The translations under genes were made by a program, and so were the position numbers. This document shows, in pieces, positions 6,457-13,808 of a DNA stretch of 64,000 bases (its first letter is position 1; each line of letters starts with the position of its first letter). Source of the stretch: Polycyclovorans sp. (GTDB lineage: Bacteria; Pseudomonadota; Gammaproteobacteria; Nevskiales; Nevskiaceae); assembly GCA_002706265.1 (NCBI GenBank), contig PAKU01000026.1, positions 62,001 to 126,000 of the forward strand, in the 5' to 3' direction. Under the pieces are notes generated by a model. The model searched no databases. It was not told where the DNA came from and was given only the letters and a program-made list of their open reading frames with translations.

Positions 6457-8249
6457 GTGAAAGCCTCCTGGTCATGCCATGACGGGCTTCCATCCGCGTA
6501 TTCCGGCAAGGTCGGCGGCCTGTCGAAATAGCGGTACGTCTGCCACTCGAACCAAAGCGAGATGAAGGGCTCCTCGTCTCCGTTGCGCTGCTTCACACAG
6601 CCCAACATGCAGTCGGGCCTAACGATCAGGTCTTGCGTCAATCGTCCGGCCTTTCGCACGTCCGCTTCTTTTGGCTTGTTGCGCCAGACGATGACGGCGG
6701 TATCCACCATGTCCACAATACCGCCGGAACCTTTGATGTCGCCCTTCTCGGGCAGTTGGCTCTCGCCCTTCTCGGTCTTGCGGACGTGGTGCACCAGGGC
6801 AACGTGCGTGTTTTCGGTGCGCGAGAAGTCCGACAGACGATCCACGAACGATTGCTGTCCGGCGTAGTCGTCGTCCTTGATGCCCAGCTTGGAAAGGTTG
6901 TCGATCACGAACAATTCCACGCCGTAGCGCTTCACGGCGTAACGCATGGTTTCGATCAGCGTGTCGGCTTTGTCCTTCGTGCCGGGGTCGAACACCCAAA
7001 GCGAATCGCGCCAACTTTGCGAGAGCATCCGGGACTGACCCTCGGTCGGCTCGCGACGGCCAATGGCCTGAATGTGCAACCGACGCAACAGCTTGGGCGG
7101 CGTGAACTCCAAGCTGGCAATGCAAGCCCGGTGGCCCATCTTTACAGCGCTGACGGCAATCATCCCGACAACTTGCGACTTCCCGTGGCCGTTGATTCCA
7201 GCCCAAAGACTGGTTTCGCCGGGCCGCAACACAAGCGATTGAGCCTTGCCGCTCCACGGCAGCCGAATGCCCGCCTCTGGCCCCGTTTTGCTCAGTTCGG
7301 CCCACACCGCATCGGCGTAGTCCGCCGCGCTTTTCAGGTTCTCAGGGTCAAGGCTTCTCGCGCTGTCAACGGCCCGCCGCATCTCATCAGCGGGGATGCC
7401 ATCGATCAGGCACTGGTTCGCGTCCTTGCGCGGCAGTACGGCCACGCGGACACGTTCGCGGCCAAGACGCTTGGCGATTTCTTCGGTGGCCTGGGCGCCC
7501 GCTGCATCGCTGTCGAGCGCCAAAACGATCTCATCGAAACAGGCCAGCCGGTCGAACTCGTTATCGATCCACTGTTGCTTGCCCTTGTCGCCGCCACCGA
7601 ACGGAACCGATAGCGCGGGCATGCCGTAATCCCACATTGCCAACGCATCGAACTCGCCTTCCACCAGAATCACCCGGCGCTGTCCGGGGTCGATCACCTG
7701 CCAGCCGAACAGGCAAGGCTCGCAATCGGCATCGGTCCAGAATTTCTTTTCCGGAATGGCCCGGTACTTCGCCGCGATCAAGTCCCCGTCACGAAGATAC
7801 GGGAACATCAGCGCGCCCTTTTTGAATGCCAGCTTGTACGCCGCCATGGCCGCGTCGCTGATCTTTCGCACTGAGCGAACCCACTCGGCACCCTGCGGCG
7901 GCAGCGAGCTAACGCCCTCCTTGGCGGGCTTGCTGAATCGGCGCTTTGGGGCTTCGACCTTCGGCTGTTTGATGCCAAGCCAATCCATCGCTTCGCGGCA
8001 AGCGGTCGGCAAATCGACGTTCTGCGTCTGCATCCACAAGCCGATCATGTCGCCGCTTTCGCCGGTTGCGAAGTCGGACCACACGCCGGATTTCTCGCCG
8101 GTCAGGTGAACTTTCAGGCTTTCCCCGGCGCTGCCGTCGAGGTCGCCGCAGATCCATTCGTGGCCATTGCGCTTGCCGTCCCTCAGCAGGTGCAGGCAGG
8201 CCCGCTCCACGTCCCCGGCCAGGCGTTGTGCGATTTCAGTGGCTCGCAT
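6453..8249 (-). CDS. Phage bifunctional DNA primase-helicase (TOPRIM + RecA-like)
   Basis: A 598-residue replication protein similar in layout to T7 gp4. The N-terminus has a primase zinc-less CHC2-like fold (HEWICGDL...SGVWSDFATGESGDMIGL). The TOPRIM domain is visible at VILVEGEFDALAMWDYG and LALDSDAAGAQ. The C-terminal helicase has Walker A GINGHGKSQ, Walker B-like LFVIDNLSKLG, and HHVRKTEKG with KGSGGIVDMVDTAVIVWRN. The start MRATEIAQRL at 8249 lies just inside the end of the upstream replication gene. It unwinds DNA and primes synthesis at the phage fork. Confidence 0.92.
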   Translation of the reverse strand: MRATEIAQRLAGDVERACLHLLRDGKRNGHEWICGDLDGSAGESLKVHLTGEKSGVWSDFATGESGDMIGLWMQTQNVDLPTACREAMDWLGIKQPKVEAPKRRFSKPAKEGVSSLPPQGAEWVRSVRKISDAAMAAYKLAFKKGALMFPYLRDGDLIAAKYRAIPEKKFWTDADCEPCLFGWQVIDPGQRRVILVEGEFDALAMWDYGMPALSVPFGGGDKGKQQWIDNEFDRLACFDEIVLALDSDAAGAQATEEIAKRLGRERVRVAVLPRKDANQCLIDGIPADEMRRAVDSARSLDPENLKSAADYADAVWAELSKTGPEAGIRLPWSGKAQSLVLRPGETSLWAGINGHGKSQVVGMIAVSAVKMGHRACIASLEFTPPKLLRRLHIQAIGRREPTEGQSRMLSQSWRDSLWVFDPGTKDKADTLIETMRYAVKRYGVELFVIDNLSKLGIKDDDYAGQQSFVDRLSDFSRTENTHVALVHHVRKTEKGESQLPEKGDIKGSGGIVDMVDTAVIVWRNKPKEADVRKAGRLTQDLIVRPDCMLGCVKQRNGDEEPFISLWFEWQTYRYFDRPPTLPEYADGSPSWHDQEAFT

Positions 8250-9174
8250 TGGCGGCCCCTGGTCCGGGGAATGCCCGGTTGTTTTCGTCGATGATGCGCT
8301 GCTCCCACTCGGGGATAGCCTGCCCGGCTGCCTGCTGGTCCTTGCACCAATCGCCCTTGAACCCGCGCCAAGCATTCTCCGCAGCCATCTTCACGGCCTG
8401 AGCCGGTGAAAGCCCGGCGGAAGCCGCCTCTCGCTTCACCGCCTCCCATGCGCTCACGGTCAGCGGCGCCCGATGCTTCGCCCTCACTGCCAGCCAGTCC
8501 ACGGCGTGCTGGTCGTTCACCCCTTCCGCCGCCATCTGCTTGGCCGTCACGGTTTTGGATTTCTTGGGCGTTGGGGAATCATCGCCGCCATCAGGCGGCA
8601 AGCGCACTTCGGTGCGCGTGTCTTTTGCTTTTTCTTCTTTTGGAAACGGTAACGGAGACGGAGACGGAGACGGAGACGGTAACGGAGACGGGGCACTGCC
8701 AAAACCTGCCAATGGCATGCCACTGGCACTATCTTGGCACTGTGTTTCGGTGCTACCCGCATGCGTCGAGCTTGCTTCTAGCAACTTTTCTGCATAGTCG
8801 GGCATGAGCTTGGCAGCAGATTTCCGTCCGTGTTGCTTGCACAGCGCAGCCCACCGAGACTTCTCTGAGCGCGCTTCGGCACCCGCAGCCCAAGGGTTAT
8901 GTTCTGCCCAGTCGTGGACGCTTCGCGTGCCCTCTGCGCCATCCAGAAATCCGACATCAGCAAGCGCGGCGACAAAAGCCCCAGGCTCGCCAGTCCAGTC
9001 AACGGCGAGCTCGATGTCCTCGTCGGTCAAGCCTTCCAGATCGCCAGATGATCGGTTGCCAGCCACCCATAGGAATAGGCAGACCAACCTGAACGCGCCA
9101 CCCTCACCAATGCGGCGGATGAGCTTTTTGGTTTTCGGATGACGCGGCAGTTCGAGCGAAATGCGGGCGTCCAT
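8236..9174 (-). CDS. Phage replisome organizer / replication initiation protein
   Basis: A 312-residue protein. The N-terminal 100 residues (ISLELPRHPKTKKLIRRIG...FRLVCLFLWVA) match the winged-helix N-terminus of phage replisome organizers. A low-complexity linker rich in Pro-Ser (residues about 160-178) is encoded by a hexamer tandem repeat. The C-terminus (AWEAVKREAASAGLSPAQAV, AWRGFKGDW) is a DnaT/DnaC-loader-like helical segment. It overlaps the primase-helicase start by 14 bases, so the two are likely made together and act at the phage origin. Confidence 0.75.
   Translation of the reverse strand: MDARISLELPRHPKTKKLIRRIGEGGAFRLVCLFLWVAGNRSSGDLEGLTDEDIELAVDWTGEPGAFVAALADVGFLDGAEGTRSVHDWAEHNPWAAGAEARSEKSRWAALCKQHGRKSAAKLMPDYAEKLLEASSTHAGSTETQCQDSASGMPLAGFGSAPSPLPSPSPSPSPLPFPKEEKAKDTRTEVRLPPDGGDDSPTPKKSKTVTAKQMAAEGVNDQHAVDWLAVRAKHRAPLTVSAWEAVKREAASAGLSPAQAVKMAAENAWRGFKGDWCKDQQAAGQAIPEWEQRIIDENNRAFPGPGAANASH
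8644..8693. repeat. Hexamer tandem repeat (GGAGAC with GGTAAC variants)
   Basis: About eight consecutive 6-base units, GGTAAC or GGAGAC, lie inside the replisome organizer gene. On the coding strand they give alternating Pro-Ser and Pro-Leu pairs. Because the unit is six bases, changes in copy number keep the frame and alter only linker length. Confidence 0.9.
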
Positions 9175-9365
9175 CAGATCTCTACACCCAGCTCAACCAT
9201 GATCGATGCGGCGCGAAACGCTGCTTCAAATCCGGCCTTCCTCTCTGCTGAAAACTCCATGTCCATGTCGCCCCAGCCAGTCAGATCAGACAAAAGCTGC
9301 ATCACTGCCGGATGCGCCATCGCTGCTTTGGCAAGCTGCGCCGCCTCACTTAATTCATCTGCCAT
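9174..9365 (-). CDS. Small phage protein, 63 residues
   Basis: Helical protein (MADELSEAAQLAKAAMAHPAV...). Of two close ATGs I chose 9365 because GAGGAA lies about eight bases upstream. Its TGA overlaps the replisome organizer ATG (TGATG). Function unknown. The 160 bases between this gene and the next upstream one (9366-9530) hold no frame I would call. Confidence 0.5.
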   Translation of the reverse strand: MADELSEAAQLAKAAMAHPAVMQLLSDLTGWGDMDMEFSAERKAGFEAAFRAASIMVELGVEI

Positions 9366-9530
9366 GCTCATTTCCTCGCCATCCAGAGAAAAGGCCCCGG
9401 CGTGAGGGCGCGGGATGGCAGCGCGCCCTCCGGTGTTGCAACACCGTGCCGAGATAGTCGTTGCGGGCGCTCACACGCCCTCCCTGTCCGCAATGCTGCG
9501 GATGGCCCGCTCGTAATCGGCAGGGCTTGC

Positions 9531-9797
9531 CTATGGGTTCGCGTGGACCCAATCGGCCTTGCTCATTTCGTACCGCTGATGCGCCGTGTGCTCGCGGCAG
9601 AATCGCTCCGCATGCGGCCAACAGACGTCGGCATACCAAGATTGATCGGCGCGCTTGCGCGATGCGATGCTCTTGCCGCTGACGCCGATTGAGCAGGTGC
9701 CAGCGCCCGCTTCGGGATTGATCGCGTCGGGCACGAAGTGCGAGCAATCGACGCACCTTGTCCAAGCGCTATCCACGTTCGCGCGCCTCAAGTGCAT
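9531..9797 (-). CDS. Cysteine-containing phage protein, putative zinc finger
   Basis: About 88 residues with a CVDCSHF motif near the N-terminus, a later CSIGV, and WYADVCWPHAERFC, together a likely zinc-binding arrangement seen in small phage proteins. The ATG at 9797 has GGAG four bases upstream and overlaps the preceding gene by 29 bases; a GTG at 9776 would give a shorter overlap and may be the real start. Role unknown. Confidence 0.55.
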   Translation of the reverse strand: MHLRRANVDSAWTRCVDCSHFVPDAINPEAGAGTCSIGVSGKSIASRKRADQSWYADVCWPHAERFCREHTAHQRYEMSKADWVHANP

Positions 9798-9987
9798 CAA
9801 GCTCCATTTGCAACCGATTCCGCTCACGCGCCGTCAGCCGCGCGCCACGAAGCTGCAGTTCCAGCTCCCGGCGCTCCTGTGATCTGGGCACCGAACGCAG
9901 CGCCACGGGCTTCGAAGGATGGCCCTGGCGCGGCTTGCGCGGGCGAGCGCTGAACTCCAAGCGCGGAAAGCGGGCGGGCGTGGTCAT
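9769..9987 (-). CDS. Small basic phage protein, 72 residues
   Basis: Arginine-rich protein (MTTPARFPRLEFSARPRKPR...) with a C-terminal coiled-coil-like helix (RERNRLQMELDALEARERG). It overlaps the CII-like gene upstream by ATGA. Function unknown; its charge suggests nucleic-acid contact. Confidence 0.5.
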   Translation of the reverse strand: MTTPARFPRLEFSARPRKPRQGHPSKPVALRSVPRSQERRELELQLRGARLTARERNRLQMELDALEARERG

Positions 9988-10394
9988 GCGGCGCGGGTGT
10001 CGCGCAGAAAGCTTTTGATCGTCGCCAACTCGGCTTCGGCGGCTTCGCGCTTCTCGCGCTCCTGCCGCAAACGGCCCTCTAATTCGCTCTCACGCTTGCG
10101 CAGCGATGTCGGGTCATAGCCCCGGCTGTAGGCCAGCCAGAGAAGCGGCAGGTCGGTCCCTGTGGCATCCATCAGGCGATCCAGAAAATCGCCCTTTATC
10201 CCGGCGTCGCCCTGCTTGATGCGTGCCCATGTCGGAGCATCAACGCCGGTATCGATTGCAACCACCTTGTCATAGCTGCCGGACATCTCAGCGGCCCGCG
10301 CACAAGCGTGATGCAGGCTGCGGATATTCGGCAAAATCGACAGGTCGATTTGCAGTGCCGGGCGCTTAACGCGCAGGTCCAATTGCATGTCCAT
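9984..10394 (-). CDS. Putative phage regulator (CII-like position)
   Basis: About 136 residues starting MDMQLDLRVKRPALQIDL. The middle (SLHHACARAAEMSGSYDKVV, DAPTWARIKQGDAGI) looks like a helix-turn-helix core, and the C-terminus (LRKRESELEGRLRQEREKRE) is a coiled coil. It is the second gene of the leftward operon after the Cro-like gene, where lambdoid phages carry CII-type activators. Function is inferred from position and the possible DNA-binding fold. Confidence 0.5.
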   Translation of the reverse strand: MDMQLDLRVKRPALQIDLSILPNIRSLHHACARAAEMSGSYDKVVAIDTGVDAPTWARIKQGDAGIKGDFLDRLMDATGTDLPLLWLAYSRGYDPTSLRKRESELEGRLRQEREKREAAEAELATIKSFLRDTRAA

Positions 10395-10571
10395 GGGCGA
10401 CCTACAAGGAAATTGCGTTGCGTTGTAAGTCGGAATCAGGGCAAAAAAAGGCCCATGAATACGAGCGAACACGACGCGAGGAATAAAAGGCCCGACGCGC
10501 GATCTGGAGAACACGCGCCGGGGAATCGCCCTGCCCCGCGAGGGGTGACGGGACAGGGAGAGGAGAAAGGT
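10395..10571. other. Gap between Cro-like and CII-like genes
   Basis: No coding frame is convincing here. On the minus strand there is a CCCCTCGCGGGGC hairpin near 10540 and a run of seven T near 10440, which could act as an early terminator before the CII-like gene. Not strong enough to call separately. Confidence 0.35.
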
Positions 10572-10778
10572 TCACGCCGCCTCGCTGGTGGAGGGGGTGC
10601 TACGGATGAGGGATTGATGCAGCGCCAACAAACTGATGGCGGCATCTGCGCGCGGGGCGGCGGTTCGCCCTTTGATAATTTCACGCACTGCATTGGCAGT
10701 TACGCCCATGTGCCGAGCGATGGAATCGACCGATTCGCCGCTCAACATCAGTTCATCAATTCGCTGTTTCCATGTCAT
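10572..10778 (-). CDS. Cro-like repressor
   Basis: A 68-residue helix-turn-helix protein: WKQRIDELMLSGESVDSIAR, then HMGVTANAVREIIKGRTA. It is the first gene of the leftward operon and faces the CI-like repressor across a 73-base region with three inverted-repeat operators, the classic lytic/lysogenic switch arrangement. It would compete with the repressor for those sites after induction. Confidence 0.8.
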   Translation of the reverse strand: MTWKQRIDELMLSGESVDSIARHMGVTANAVREIIKGRTAAPRADAAISLLALHQSLIRSTPSTSEAA

Positions 10779-10788
10779 GCAACCTAAT

Positions 10789-10841
10789 TTACAGGATACT
10801 GTAAGCGCACGTCAACAGCATTCTGTTACAGCGTTCTGTGA
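10789..10841. promoter_or_regulatory. Three-site operator array between cro-like and cI-like genes
   Basis: Three copies of ACAG-N4-CTGT: 10789-10804 (TTACAG GATA CTGTAA, a perfect arm match), 10813-10828 (CAACAG CATT CTGTTA) and 10826-10841 (TTACAG CGTT CTGTGA). Sites two and three are 13 bases apart centre to centre and overlap at their edges; site one is 24 bases from site two. They occupy the divergent promoter region, so they are almost certainly the CI/Cro operators. Confidence 0.85.
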
Positions 10842-10851
10842 CTATCGGCGC

Positions 10852-11298
10852 ATGGAATCGGTAGGTGACAGAATCAAGAAAGCACGCGCGCGCGCAGGCA
10901 TGTCGCGCACCGAGCTTTCTAAGCGCTCGAAGGTCGGCTATAGCACCATCGCTGAAATCGAGAACGGCGGCATGCGCTCATCGACAAAGTTGCACCAGTT
11001 GGCGGCCCCGCTAGGAGTCTCGGTTGAATACCTAGCAACAGGAAAGGAGGCGCCGACATTGGCGCTCCCCGCTCCACCCCTTGCCATTGCGGGGCCAGCT
11101 TCTACAAGCGAAACCCGTCGCATTCAGCAGCGTGAAGGCGGATGGATCGGGGCCAAGATGACGCCCGCCCAGCAATCCCTATTGCGCGCCGTCGAACTGA
11201 TGGGGCGAACAATCCCCGACGAACGTGCCAAGGCGCTCGCCGAGCTGGTGCTGTTGTCTGGAGGGCCTGTCGACGCGCCGCCAAAAATCACGGCATGA
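10852..11298 (+). CDS. CI-like prophage repressor without a cleavage domain
   Basis: A 148-residue XRE-family repressor. The helix-turn-helix is at residues 7-45 (RIKKARARAGMSRTELSKRS, VGYSTIAEIENGG). The rest is a proline/alanine linker and a helical tail (LLRAVELMGRTIPDERAKALAEL). I see no S24/LexA-type Ala-Gly or Ser-Lys autocleavage domain, so RecA-driven self-cleavage is unlikely and induction probably works another way. Its TGA overlaps the ATG of the next gene, so repressor and downstream cassette share a transcript. Confidence 0.82.
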   Translation: MESVGDRIKKARARAGMSRTELSKRSKVGYSTIAEIENGGMRSSTKLHQLAAPLGVSVEYLATGKEAPTLALPAPPLAIAGPASTSETRRIQQREGGWIGAKMTPAQQSLLRAVELMGRTIPDERAKALAELVLLSGGPVDAPPKITA

Positions 11299-11969
11299 CC
11301 TATCCCGCCGCCCTCGCCCTCGCCGCCCGCTACGGCCTGCAACGCGAGTTTGCGATGTCGTACCGGCAGGTCCGCCCCTGGTGGGCGTTTTGGATCAGCG
11401 AGGAGCGTGCGGTATGGTCTGCGCTGGTGGATTGTGATTTGCAGGGGCATCGAGTGACAAGCAAAAATGATGATTCGCTGACCGAGCAGATCAGGGCAAA
11501 AGTGCGCCAACGCAAAACCGACGATTTTCTTCGGGAGAACGCTGCCGCCGTAGCCGAAGCGGAGCGCATAGCCAAGATTCAGCGCTCTCGCGACAGAGAA
11601 GACCTATCGATCAAAGTAGGTGTATCGCTTGCCACCGTGGTCATTGCGCTATCTGCTGTCTGGCTTTTCTTTGGGCCGGACGCCCCAGCGCCTCCGAAAA
11701 CCGATGCCGAGATTCGGCACGACGAACTGTCGATTGGGTTCAGCGTCTGGAATGGCTCACACATCGAGCTGACGCAACGAATCAAGGCGGCCATGAACGA
11801 CCCTGATTCGTACGAGCATGTGGACACGCGATACCGTGACAACGGCGATCATCTAATCGTCACCACGTCCTTTCGCGGCGCCAACGCTTTCGGCGGCAAG
11901 GTGGTCAACACCTGGACGGCCAGAACAGCGATTGACGGGCGAGTGTTGCAGATCATCTCCACGCAGTAG
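11295..11969 (+). CDS. Membrane-anchored protein in the lysogeny operon, unknown function
   Basis: 224 residues. The N-terminal part contains a tryptophan-rich patch (RPWWAFWISEE). One transmembrane helix is visible near residues 112-132 (VGVSLATVVIALSAVWLFF). The C-terminal domain (MNDPDSYEHVDTRY, FRGANAFGGKVVNTWTA) matches a small uncharacterised domain that recurs at the end of many bacterial membrane and zinc-ribbon proteins. It overlaps the repressor stop by ATGA, so it should be made in the lysogen. A superinfection-exclusion or defence role is possible but is inference from position. Confidence 0.65.
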   Translation: MTYPAALALAARYGLQREFAMSYRQVRPWWAFWISEERAVWSALVDCDLQGHRVTSKNDDSLTEQIRAKVRQRKTDDFLRENAAAVAEAERIAKIQRSRDREDLSIKVGVSLATVVIALSAVWLFFGPDAPAPPKTDAEIRHDELSIGFSVWNGSHIELTQRIKAAMNDPDSYEHVDTRYRDNGDHLIVTTSFRGANAFGGKVVNTWTARTAIDGRVLQIISTQ

Positions 11970-11988
11970 CGCGACCACGGAGCGACAA

Positions 11989-12591
11989 ATGAAAACCGCA
12001 ATGCAAGCAATTCTGTTGTCCTGCATCTTCATCTGTGCAGCCGCCACGGCTAATCCCAAAATTACGCCCGGCGCTGACTTGCCGGTCACCCGCAGCGGAT
12101 ACCCCAAGACGTTCGAGCGCTGGGGCGAAGCTGGCGTGGCTCGCATCAACAAAGCCATCAAAAACGGTGCTCAAACTGTGGCGGCCAATAGCAAATGCGA
12201 CAAGGTGGAAATTGTCGCCCTGTCTGATGGTCGATCATCCCCTCCGAACAACATCGTCCTGTTTGCAGACTGCCGCAATGGCGAGCGCTTCTATCTCACA
12301 GAGGCACAAGCGAACCAGCGGGCGGCTACGGCCTCTCAGTCTCAGAAGCTCGCAGGGATCAGCAAGGGTGATGCGATTGTCAAATGCCGCGATGCTATCC
12401 GGGCAAACCTCGCAGTTCCCAGCAGCTTCAACCCCGCCACGCTTTCGACCCAAGCGATAAGCAACAAAACAACCGGCACGTGGCTTGTCACGATGAAGTT
12501 CAAAAGCAAAAACCGCATGGGTCAGGAGCTGCCAGGCAATGCGGAGTGTTCTGTCTCAGGCGATGGCCCGCCGCAGGTCACCATAAACTGA
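11989..12591 (+). CDS. Secreted protein in the lysogeny operon, unknown function
   Basis: A 200-residue protein with a clear signal peptide (AMQAILLSCIFICAAATANP, cleavage likely after ATA). Mature cysteines occur as KCDK, DCRN, KCRD and NAECS, probably forming disulfides in the periplasm. The C-terminal half (VKCRDAIRANLAVPSSFNP, WLVTMKFKSKN) resembles the small domain of the preceding membrane protein, with a similar xxxPxSF/DPxSY motif. The gene follows that protein by 19 bases and is followed by a terminator. Confidence 0.65.
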   Translation: MKTAMQAILLSCIFICAAATANPKITPGADLPVTRSGYPKTFERWGEAGVARINKAIKNGAQTVAANSKCDKVEIVALSDGRSSPPNNIVLFADCRNGERFYLTEAQANQRAATASQSQKLAGISKGDAIVKCRDAIRANLAVPSSFNPATLSTQAISNKTTGTWLVTMKFKSKNRMGQELPGNAECSVSGDGPPQVTIN

Positions 12592-12608
12592 CGGCCTTTC
12601 GGCTCACC

Positions 12609-12635
12609 TAACCCCGCCAAGTGCGGGGTTTTTTG
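12609..12635 (+). terminator. Terminator of the lysogeny operon
   Basis: AACCCCGC pairs with GCGGGGTT around a five-base loop, followed by a T run. It ends the repressor-cassette transcript before the second operator pair. Confidence 0.85.
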
Positions 12636-12674
12636 TGGGCGCTAGCTAAGTGGTTGATTTGCCTTGAATCATAA

Positions 12675-12713
12675 TTACAGAATCCTGTTGCATGCGCCTA
12701 CAGCTTTCTGTAA
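12675..12713. promoter_or_regulatory. Second repressor operator pair, upstream of the rightward early genes
   Basis: Two more copies of the immunity operator: 12675-12690 (TTACAG AATC CTGTTG) and 12698-12713 (CTACAG CTTT CTGTAA), 23 bases apart centre to centre. They lie 43 bases before the first rightward gene and match the sites between cro and cI, so the same repressor should silence this promoter. Confidence 0.85.
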
Positions 12714-12755
12714 TATGTACTCCATCGCCCCACCACGGGCCGAATGGAGAACGAG

Positions 12756-13103
12756 ATGGCACGCAAGACTTACACCACCCCCGAGCAGGAAGCCCGCGAA
12801 GAACTCGCAATCGAGGCCACCTACGGAGAGGACTCAGGCGACTGGCTGGCCCGCTATTTCAAGGCCGAGGCGAACGACAACAGCCTCGCCGCCGATGTGT
12901 TCATGGACGAGCTGAACGACGCCCTGATCAACAACAGCAACGACATCATCGGCATCGTTTTCAAAGAGCGTTATCGCGCCTTCATCGCCGCCAACCTGGA
13001 CGACGAACAGGTGTGGGACCGCATGCGCAAAAACCGTCTGGCCGATGAGGAATATGCGGCTGATGAGCGTTATGCGGCTCTACGCGATGAGGTGGAAGCA
13101 TGA
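12756..13103 (+). CDS. First gene of the rightward early operon, unknown function
   Basis: 115 acidic residues starting MARKTYTTPEQEAREEL. The ATG at 12756 has GGAG six bases upstream and is preferred over the in-frame ATG at 12744. The protein is rich in Asp, Glu and Ala, and predicted helical. It follows the second operator pair and so is likely an immediate-early product. No family recognised. Confidence 0.6.
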   Translation: MARKTYTTPEQEAREELAIEATYGEDSGDWLARYFKAEANDNSLAADVFMDELNDALINNSNDIIGIVFKERYRAFIAANLDDEQVWDRMRKNRLADEEYAADERYAALRDEVEA

Positions 13104-13270
13104 TCCGCGCCCTCATCAATCTGCTGATCAACAACCCCCTGCCGGAGTGGGCAGACCTGCCCGATGGCTGGGAGCCCAACCCGGCAACCGTCGGGCGGAT
13201 CGCTCGCGAAGCCGACGCACTGCGGGCCAATGGCGAGCGGAATGCGGCGGTTCTGGGGGGTGGCAAATGA
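13100..13270 (+). CDS. Small phage protein, 56 residues
   Basis: Starts MIRALINLLINNPLPEWADL and overlaps the previous gene by ATGA and the next one by ATGA. Hydrophobic N-terminus, then a helical basic tail. Position within an unbroken chain of overlaps is the main support. Function unknown. Confidence 0.5.
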   Translation: MIRALINLLINNPLPEWADLPDGWEPNPATVGRIAREADALRANGERNAAVLGGGK

Positions 13271-13596
13271 GTGCCCTGCGCATCAGGGGCTTTGACAGCG
13301 CCTATCCCGGCAGCATGTCTGAGCGCGAAGACGGCGGTTATGTCCAGCGCGACGACCCAGGAAGCCTCGCCGGCGCGTTGCTCGAACTTGTCCGGTCTGG
13401 CGATCGCGCGGCCCGAAACCTCCTCGACGATCTGGATCAAGCGGCGGCTGAGTTGGCGAAGGCAAACGCCCAGCGCGACAGTCTGCTGATAGCACTGATC
13501 GGCTGCGTCGAGCACATGGAGTGCAGCACTCCACAGGGCTTGAAAGCGTGTGACGACGCCGCCGCGCTGATTACTGCGATGGGCGGTGACGCATGA
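13267..13596 (+). CDS. Small phage protein, 109 residues
   Basis: Starts MSALRIRGFDSAYPGSMSER. A helical segment (ARNLLDDLDQAAAELAKANAQ) looks like a short coiled coil. Overlaps both neighbours by ATGA. Function unknown. Confidence 0.5.
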   Translation: MSALRIRGFDSAYPGSMSEREDGGYVQRDDPGSLAGALLELVRSGDRAARNLLDDLDQAAAELAKANAQRDSLLIALIGCVEHMECSTPQGLKACDDAAALITAMGGDA

Positions 13597-13808
13597 GCAC
13601 CCAAACCATCCGCGTCCGCCTCCCCGCCGACGCCAGCGCCATGAGCGTGACGATGGCCCTTGCCTCAGTCGCGCAACGCATGGGCTTTCGGCTCACGGCC
13701 ACGCACTCAGAGCCGGGCATCACCGACATCGACATGGTGCCCGGCTACGTGCCGAGCAACGTCATCCCCATGCGCCGGAGTGGCGCGATCAAAGGAGTTA
13801 AGTCGTGA
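13593..13808 (+). CDS. Small phage protein, 71 residues
   Basis: Starts MSTQTIRVRLPADASAMSV and looks like a compact alpha-beta protein. Its stop overlaps the GTG start of the next gene. Function unknown. Confidence 0.5.
   Translation: MSTQTIRVRLPADASAMSVTMALASVAQRMGFRLTATHSEPGITDIDMVPGYVPSNVIPMRRSGAIKGVKS

Noticed and set aside
8644-8693. Short tandem repeats as a CRISPR array
   Set aside because: Six-base units without spacers inside a coding region; no CRISPR array or cas gene is seen in the window.
9355-9765. 136-codon minus-strand frame across 9355-9765
   Set aside because: Arginine/histidine-rich shadow of the cysteine-containing gene at 9531-9797.
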